Below, in pieces: positions 57,485-64,000 of a stretch of 64,000 nucleotides of DNA. Position 1 is the first letter of the stretch. Every line of letters begins with the position of its first letter. The position numbers and the translations under genes are program-made. The stretch covers positions 10,109,547 to 10,173,546 of the forward strand of contig OX104116.1 in NCBI GenBank assembly GCA_944474755.1. The letters run 5' to 3'. Source of the DNA: Limnoperna fortunei (taxonomy: Eukaryota; Mollusca; Bivalvia; Mytilida; Modiolidae). A model generated the notes under the pieces. That model was not told the DNA's origin and made no database searches. It saw only the letters and a program-made list of their open reading frames with translations.

Positions 57485-59565
57485 ACCTACAGTTCAAATC
57501 CAATCCGTTGCTTTAAATGTTAGAAAGGTAAGGACCGGTGACGGGGAATAAAAATATGTTTCAGGTGTGCGAAGGAGGGGCATATGGGCTTCGTGCACCA
57601 AAGAGGTCAAGTGTGCAAATTGTGCCGGAGCCCAAATGTCCTTCTCTAGAGATTGCACATGCTATTAAAAAGATAAAGTCATTTTCAAACTAAAATCGGG
57701 GAGAAAAAACATCTCGTATCATAAGGCTCGCAAGCTTAGCTCTGTATTAAGTGAACCTTATCGAACGGCAACATATGCCAGCGTTGCTAACAATGTGTAC
57801 ATACCAATACAACTCCCCGTGCAGAGTTAGACAAAAAATTATTGCTCCATTAACATCCAGTTCATCAAACAACATCAGTCGCTCAATACAAAATCCTACT
57901 TGGTCACAATCCAAACCTAAAGTATTCTTCCCAATCGACAGCTTCGTCTCCAAATGAACAAAAACTGAAACTATTTAATGAAATGCTTACTTCAATTGAT
58001 GTTGAGACAATTCCCAAGAAATCGTCAAATCCAAAACATCCTTATACACCATGGTATAATGACAACCGTGATGACGGTAATAAAAATAGCAAAAAGGCCG
58101 ACGCTTTAACAAACACCCAACCGAACATAATCCTAAACATTTCTAATTTTTTCCATCAAAAGCCGGTAGTGCTACGAAACAAAGAAGACTCGTTAACATC
58201 AGAGTCAGATGATTGCTAAATTCGCTAAACATTACCATCCCGATTTTCAGCGAGTCCATTTGAAAAAAAACATAACATTTAATTTATACAATTTAGAAGA
58301 TTACATCAAACCGTTTCTTTAAACAAATCTTACGATACAGCATGTGGTCCAGATGATATACATTACCAACCTCTCAAACATCTCTCCAATGCCGTTTAAT
58401 TTTTCTGAACAAATTAGGGGAAACAGGTGACTTACCATCTTTTTGAAAAAATGGTTATCATTGTGTCTATTCCAAAACCTGGAAAATATCACTCAGAAGA
58501 GTCAGACCCTGTAAACAAGAAATGGGTGTCAATTATGTTACATTATTTGGTATAAAAATAAATAGTATTGCTAAATTTTTCAAAAATGTTACTGATGGTT
58601 CTCTGTATGTTGACTATTTCCGTGTATATTATGGAGGAAACAACATGAATAATATCGAATATCATCTACAGTATAGGGTGATGGTTTTAAAACCCCCACA
58701 GCTAAAATCTTTGGGACCCTATTTTATTTAAAAAGAAAGATGCATCTTGATCCGAAATTAAAAAAAATAAAAAATAAAAAACTACTTTCCTTGCCTTGTT
58801 TGAATCGAGGCCTACCTTTCTTCCCCATCAAAATGTAGAAAAATAAAAATTTAGGTATTTTAAAACATTGTGTCCGGCTCTGACTGGTGCAGATCGTGAA
58901 GTTTTGCTAAATATGTAGGGGATTGATCCAACTTAGATTTGGTTGCTTTATAGATTTATTGATTGATTAATGGTGTTTAACGCCCGAGCAGCAATATTTC
59001 AGCTATATTCAGGCGATGAACATGAAATGGATGATAAAATGAACATGAAATGATGATGAATGAAAATGGGATGGGACACAAGGAAAAATAGGGTTAACGG
59101 ATTTTAGATTGCCACTGGCAAATGGGATGATGGATAGGGTCGGGTAATTTAGCCTCGTGTAGCGGGATCGAAATCCCTACTAATAGCGAATACTACAGCA
59201 GCGTTCTTTAACGTGCGAGGAACGTGGCATTTTTCCCAACACAGTGCACTAATATGGTTTGCGGTCAGGTTTTCCGTATTATGGCCTGAAAACCCCAGCT
59301 TGCCAGGGGTACCCCATTCAACCACCTGGGGCACACATCCCAGTCGGTCTTTAGGCAAACCGACCTGACACGCCGGTCAGGGTACTGGGCGCTATTTAGT
59401 CGCCTTTTCCGACAAGCTAGCTTTATAGAAGTCATACTTCAAAATCATGATACAATAAACCGTGAGAAATTGAGACTGCTTGGAGCTAACAGACCTACCT
59501 CAATACAGGTTACATGTCGAGACACAATGTCAAGAGATCCAACCACTGCTTTGCCAAAAAGTTTT
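57485..59565 (+). pseudogene. second copy of the 7707-type LINE: ORF1 zinc knuckles and RT, endonuclease deleted, SINE inside
   Basis: 57485-58220 is ORF1-like. CCHC knuckles appear across two frames (CFRCAKEGHMG, then CTKEVKCANCAGAQ and a final DC), followed by ARKLSSVLSEPYRTATYASV and a Ser/Asn/Pro-rich tail to about 58218. From about 58330 RT motifs appear: TACGPDDIHYQPLKHLSNA and VIIVSIPKPGKYHSEES. The sequence then jumps to QEMGVNYVTLFGIKINSIAK and SLYVDYFRVYYGG at 58515-58640 (the catalytic YVDD reads YVDY). The apurinic endonuclease domain expected between ORF1 and RT is absent, and part of the RT fingers/palm is deleted. The copy is interrupted at 58955-59419 by a SINE-A and resumes at 59430 (gtcatacttcaaaatcatga matches 8515 onward) to about 59565. 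Confidence 0.85.
58955..59419 (-). mobile_element. SINE-A copy 3, 5'-truncated, nested in the LINE copy
   Basis: Minus orientation. The target duplication gctttataga is exact at 58945-58954 and 59420-59429, and LINE sequence continues across it. The copy lacks the first ~50 bp of the A head: its 5' end on the minus strand starts tagcttgtcggaaaaggcga. It ends with the tail and (atca)n. 5' truncation with an intact tail fits target-primed reverse transcription. Confidence 0.94.
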
Positions 59566-59582
59566 ATAACTTCTATATGTCA

Positions 59583-59835
59583 TAGGTTTATAAGTTTACT
59601 TTAGGTCCAGCTAACGGTATTTCAGCAATATTTGGGACGAGAATGTCGACATCTACAAAAGAGGTCTTTATCATGCACGGAGCGTGGCACTCTCAAAACA
59701 CGTTACCCACTTTGGTCCGCACTCGGGCTTGCCGTATTATGACTTCACAACCCAAACGAGAGGGCATCCTCTATTCGCCAACCGCAGAAGCGCTTAGGAG
59801 CTCTTTGAACCCTCAAATTATGGTCCCATGTTTAA
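59583..59835 (-). mobile_element. SINE-B copy with central deletion (minus)
   Basis: 'ctttaggtccagctaacggt', tatttcagcaatatttggga, then directly acatctacaaaagaggtctt, 'cacggagcgtggcactctc', 'acgagagggcatcctctat', and the element start 'tatggtccca' at the right. Confidence 0.85.
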
Positions 59836-59837
59836 TG

Positions 59838-59905
59838 TTGGTTGATTGTTTGTTGTTTTACTTCCAGCAAGCAGTATTTCAGATGTATTCAGGACGTCAA
59901 AATTA
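59838..59905 (-). mobile_element. SINE 3' tail fragment (minus)
   Basis: ttggttgattgtttgttgtt, 'acttccagcaagcagtattt', cagatgtattcaggacgtca. It abuts the preceding copy in the same orientation. Confidence 0.75.
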
Positions 59906-60039
59906 TTTTAATTTAATTATTAGTAAAACATCCCCTCCTTTAGACTGAAACTTCATCCCATACAATAATATTAGAATACATAAATATAAAAATATTTTGA
60001 ACTAAGTAATTATTTATAGGCTTTGCCTTGTTGTTAGTT

Positions 60040-60870
60040 TTCGAAACTTACAATTTCACTCGAGCTCTAGTGGCATTTAAGTTACAGGCCTTGTCCTGAT
60101 TATTTTTGCTTTTTACAGTTTTACTCTAGGTATTACAGTTGTTAATTTCAACGACACAAAATTGTGCTTGTATCTAAACTCGTCATTAAATGGCAATAAA
60201 GTGAATAGTAGGTTTTGTTTGCCGATTATTTAAGTAATTTACCGTTTCGATCTAGCTGTTATAGTTTACAGGAAAAAGACGGAAATTTTTTTAATAATTG
60301 TCGTAAAAGGGCAATAACTCCTATAATTTCAGACCAAGCTAATGAACTGCTAATAATTGCAATTTACAGTTTTATTCAAGCTGTTAAAGTTTTCAGGTTA
60401 CAAGAGAAAAATTTAAAACAAATCATTAAAAATCGTCATTAATGGTCAGAATTCTATAATGATCTGATGATTTAAGACTAATAAATAGAATTGTAGGACT
60501 TGTAGTACTGATCTATTTTTTTGCAATTTACAGTTTCACTCTAGCTGTTATAGTTTTAATGGTACATGAAAAAAGCAGAAAATTTCTATAAAAAGTCATT
60601 AAAGGGCAATAACGCCTATCAGGAGTCACCTGACAATTTTTAACGAACAAATTTAATTGTAGGACTGGTATTGCTGATCATTTTTTCTATTCCCAGTTTC
60701 ACTTAAGCTGTTAGTTTTTAGGTTACAAGACAAACATTCAAAATTTCATATGTCAATCTAGATTTTATAGTTTTTAAAGTATATTGTAAAAAAACTACAT
60801 ATTTTATCAAAAATCATAATTCAAGGGCTATAACTCCTACAAGGCGTAATTACACAATTTCAGACTTATA
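60040..60870. repeat. degenerate tandem array, gggcaataactcct type
   Basis: A block like atttacagtttcactctagc then tgttatagttt recurs at about 60048, 60112, 60237, 60363, 60528 and 60691. aaagggcaataactcctata or variants follow at about 60307, 60603 and 60822. Unit length varies (60-170 bp) and units have diverged strongly, so the array is old. The wording of the units recalls an abundant bivalve repeat. Confidence 0.75.
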
Positions 60871-61488
60871 CGAACTTTTGAAGAGCTTAATACGTTTATC
60901 AGTATGAATTTTTTAATCGTCGTGAATTTATGATTTTCTGTATAGGTATGACAATTTGTTCTCGTTTTCACAATAGTTTAAATCCTGGGCGTTGAGCAAA
61001 CATTTAATAAGACAATCACTACTTAAAATAAATCACGATAACGCCTTTTCTTTGTACTAGGAGTACAATCATTTTTTAATTAAATTACTACATGTAAGAG
61101 TATAATTATTTTTCAACGTTAACGCCGTTAGAAGCCAAGAGAGACTTGCAATAGCTTCTAAAATAAACTGCACTCAGTTTTAGTGTCTTCAAAGTTTTTT
61201 GAGTTTATCTAGTAAATTACAATCTCCAAACAAATTTCACATCGACATGCAAAAGTATTTCTTTGATAAATAATTACATGTATATCCTATGATAAATTAT
61301 TATATCATATCAACTTCCATTCTATACGCAGGTGCAAACATTCAATGGTTTCATCAATTATACTTCAATTTTGAGGTTTTTCAGTGAATAAGTAAAATAT
61401 TTGAATCCAAACATCATATCAAGACCGCAATAAACAATACTGTATGAACGAACAATTCAAAACAAAACACATTTATTAACTAGAAATC
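60871..61488. other. no recognised feature
   Basis: AT-rich, no coding signal. Confidence 0.5.
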
Positions 61489-61852
61489 AGTGAGATGGTA
61501 CACATCTCTGTGAGCCCCACGGACCTTAAGGTCAATGTCAAAGGTCATCAACCATGGTATGCCTCCACATCGCCTTGATATTATCTACACACATTCCAAA
61601 TATCAAAAGCCTACCTCGAAAGAAAAAATTACAGCCCGGACATGAAATTGTCATTCAGAAAGCAATAATGTGACCTAAGGTCAAAGGTAAACAACCGTGG
61701 TATGCGACACATTGCCTTGATATTATCTACACACATTTCAAATATCAAAAGCCTACCTCAAAAGATAAAAAAGTTACAGCCCGGACACGATTTTTGTCGG
61801 ACGGACAGACTGATCACTATAGGGCGTCCGACATAAAGTGGCGGGGCCCTAA
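61489..61852 (+). repeat. interspersed repeat with two ~142-bp tandem units
   Basis: gccttgatattatctacaca then 'cattccaaatatcaaaagcc', 'tacctcgaaag' and 'ttacagcccggac' occurs at about 61572 and again at about 61714. It begins 'agatggtacacatctctgtg' and closes with 'ggacggacagactgatcac', 'tagggcgtccgacataaag' and 'ggcggggccct'. Confidence 0.82.
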
Positions 61853-62031
61853 TAAGATATCTTAAAACGAAAATGAATGTAAAGGAAAAACTCAGCCGAA
61901 CACGCCAATTTATTAACGCAACAAACATTTATACAAACCATCACATCTAGTTTAAAACAAAAAAGCACATTATGCATAAGACGGATATTAGAAGGGTTTC
62001 TTGTAGTCAACCCAAAAGAGCTACCTTACGA

Positions 62032-62325
62032 GTCCCAAGATGGCGGATTGAGAAAATTGTCTCGTTGAGGTCGTTGATTTTAATACGGAAAGCCTGACCG
62101 CGTACTGTAGTGGGTAGCAGCTACAAAAGTCTAAATTCTCCACCCTATACAATACTGCATACTTTTCCAGTGGCAGTCAAAATTATATGCCCTAAATCCC
62201 GTACCTCCCCTTTCCCCGTTGATTTATTGTTTGTTAACTTGTTCTCGTCCTTAATATATATAGCAGAAATATTGCTCGCTGGACGCAAAGCAAACATCTA
62301 ATCCATCAATTAATCAACCATATGC
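62032..62325 (+). mobile_element. SINE-B copy with partial head
   Basis: 'aagatggcggattgagaaaa', 'gattttaatacggaaagcct', gaccgcgtactgtagtgggt, a small deletion, 'gcagctacaaaagtctaaat', 'ttgatttattgtttgttaac', ttgttctcgtccttaatata, 'ttgctcgctggacgcaaagc' and a short atca tail. Confidence 0.87.
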
Positions 62326-62562
62326 AATCAAACTTGTATAAATGTAAGCTAAGGGGACAACAAAAATGCATTTGTTCATTACATACATGCTAAAATGTCA
62401 TATCTTTTTAGTAATGGAAAACAAATTTTTTATATATCAGCGCCTTTTAAAGCATGTATAAATGTTCTCACGTTTGATTTTTAGTGTACTGAGAGAATAT
62501 TGATATTTAGCCTTGCAGACATATTCAAATATGTGATAAACAAATTATTACATGATTATCCT

Positions 62563-62748
62563 ATATTGGCCTTCGTATCAGCCATATCGCGGCTGATATG
62601 GATTGTGTGTTTAAATAGTGTTTTACTCCACGTTCAGAAATGTTTTAGCTAGATCATCGCGTCCAATTTTTATTGGTGAGGAAGCCGGAGAAAACTGATA
62701 TTTCGACAGATACGGAAGTATCGTGTCTTATAACGAGGCCAATACCGT
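62563..62748 (-). mobile_element. SINE-C 3' part inside a short foldback
   Basis: The reverse complement of about 62595-62720 reads ttttctccggcttcctcacc, 'aataaaaattggacgcgatg', 'atctagctaaaacatttc', 'gtggagtaaaacac', matching 57290-57375 in order. The region is bounded by tattggcctt (from 62563) and gaggccaata (to about 62746), inverted relative to each other. A tatcagcc...ggctgata hairpin lies at 62576-62598. Confidence 0.62.
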
Positions 62749-63239
62749 ATTGATCATGAAATAATTTACAATTAATGTTGCAACAGAGCTAATAAAATCA
62801 AAACAAAAGCAACACAACTAAAAGCTAAAATGAGTTCCGTCACATCCAAAAACAAAACCAAACATCTGCTGTGTGTTGCGCACTAAACTTTGTTAATCAG
62901 TTTTATCAAATGTGGCAGCTTTAACTATTTATCAACAGGAAGCATTAAAATAATATATTAGAACGTGTCAATAATCGACAGTTAAATATATTTGTTTTCA
63001 GCATTGGGTATGAAAGTTACACATTAATTGAATACAACATAATTACTTCATTATTTTAGACGTTTTCCATTTACTTTCACGTTTTTATCGATTCGCTAGC
63101 GTTTTTAGGAAATGATAATGTTCTAGCAGTCACATTCTTTGTTCTAAAAATTTCTTCAAAACGTATTACCCATAAACATATTAGTTTAAAATATTATATG
63201 ATAGTGTGTAGGAAAGAAACTTTATTGTTGACAAAATGA
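62749..63239. other. no recognised feature
   Basis: AT-rich, no coding signal. Confidence 0.5.
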
Positions 63240-63425
63240 TTTAATGCTTGTTTGCTAAACGTCCAGGTTGCAATATTTCAGCTATAAATTAGGGGAAAGG
63301 AGATGGTCCAGCGGCAACACAATTTTGATTGCCCTCGGACAGTATGGAGGACGTAATAGAGACAACGAAGAATTAAGCCTTTTGTATCGGATACAATTAA
63401 CCTTCTTTTTTGAAATGTACAACTC
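63240..63425 (-). mobile_element. SINE-B 3' part (minus)
   Basis: 'gtttgctaaacgtccaggtt', gcaatatttcagctataaat, 'gattgccctcggacagtatg', 'ttaagccttttgtatcggat', then 'ttctttttttgaaatgtaca' in decayed form. Confidence 0.78.
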
Positions 63426-63447
63426 GGACCATGCTGTAAGGGATCAC

Positions 63448-63540
63448 AGTGCTCGACCCACAGAGCTGTTTAGCGCGTCCCCAGGTGGCGGATAAGGGAT
63501 GTCCTCTCGTTGGGGGTTGTCAGGTCATTGTAAGGAAAGT
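63448..63540 (+). mobile_element. SINE-B head fragment (plus)
   Basis: cacagtgctcgacccacaga, 'gcgcgtccccaggtggcgga', 'tgtcctctcgttgggggttg', 'tcaggtcattgtaaggaaag'. It faces the adjoining minus-strand 3' part. Confidence 0.83.
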
Positions 63541-63639
63541 TTGTAAAGATTTGAATAATGAATGTAGATTTTGATGTGTGGAATTATTATACAATTAATG
63601 ACTTAGAAATAGGTCGCTTTCGGGGTTTATCAGCAAGAA

Positions 63640-63775
63640 AATGTAATATTTTTCATCGACCGCTAGTCGAGGTGAATATGCATTTTTGAGGGGTGAGAAA
63701 TACTGATAGCGACCGTATATCGAAGTCAGTAATTGTTTTATTACATGAATAAAATCACCATATTCCTTAGCAGAA
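63640..63775 (+). repeat. dispersed repeat copy (pairs with 41745)
   Basis: 'ttttcatcgaccgctagtcg', tttttgaggggtgagaaata, 'tgatagcgaccgtatatcg' and 'attgttttattacatg' match 41745-41860 in the same order. Confidence 0.72.
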
Positions 63776-64000
63776 AAACTGGATGTTTTTTTATACTGGA
63801 GTACCTGCTTACATTTTTTAATTGTTATTGTTGTAATGCAGGTTACCCTTATACATGTAATATTTTTATGTAATACTGCATTTTGGTATTGTATTTGCTA
63901 ACATTCCTGAAACGCCAGTTTCACTAATAATTTTGTTCTAACATTTTTAAAGTATATTTAATTAAAACAGATTATTAAATTCAATTTCCACTAAAATTGA

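Noticed and set aside
1..64000. CRISPR arrays, operons, riboswitches, rRNA genes
   Set aside because: None seen; the window is eukaryotic, and its repeats are transposons and satellites.

Overview
This is AT-rich eukaryotic nuclear DNA, most likely from a bivalve or other lophotrochozoan mollusc. That assignment is an inference. It rests on one GnRH/AKH/corazonin-type receptor exon with a canonical splice donor, SINE tails of the form seen in molluscs (tgaatatagctgaaatattgc followed by an acgttaaac-type block and (atca)n), Penelope-like, pogo-with-PHD and Tc1 elements, and repeats ending in 'gggcaataactcct' or 'ggacagacggacagac' modules that I associate with bivalves. I see no operons, bacterial genes, rRNA genes or CRISPR arrays.

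Host-gene content is very low. The one confident host coding segment is the first coding exon of a class-A neuropeptide GPCR at 22923-23453 (+), ending at a phase-0 donor. Its remaining exons are not recognisable in the rest of the window. A second candidate is a 5' coding exon of a small multi-pass membrane protein at 15244-15457 (-), weakly reminiscent of TMEM254.

Layout: 1-2299 is a decayed Penelope-like element (minus) split by a full SINE-A. 4684-6112 is a Tc1-like transposon (minus) next to a ~183-bp tandem repeat. 7707-9940 is a 5'-truncated LINE with RT, RNase H and a C-terminal domain; it abuts a second, unrelated LINE on the opposite strand (9941-11465). 12005-12836 holds a head-to-head SINE pair and a 24-bp minisatellite. 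16029-16452 is a well-bounded MITE with 11-bp target duplications, beside a pogo/PHD transposase remnant (16567-17508). 18563-20545 is a third LINE type. 21292-21876 has two SINE-B copies. 22923 onward is the GPCR exon and its long intron. 28150-32755 has more SINEs and a foldback element. 33985-37060 is a ~1.49-kb tandem duplication built from ~240-bp subunits. 38064-44835 has dispersed and inverted repeats. 45000-57375 is sparse SINE-bearing DNA. 57485-59565 is another copy of the 7707 LINE, with SINE-A nested in it. 60040-61852 has two degenerate tandem arrays. The end has more SINE pieces.

The unifying observation is one modular SINE superfamily. Subfamilies A and B share a central body but differ in 5' head and in the segment before the tail, and more than 20 copies are present. 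All share a 3' tail with the LINE at 7707-9940. Three SINE copies (A1, A2, B11) have perfect 10-11-bp target duplications, a fourth (A3) has one while lying inside a LINE, and a fifth (B7) has a near match. Together these indicate a LINE-SINE parasitic pair that has shaped the region.
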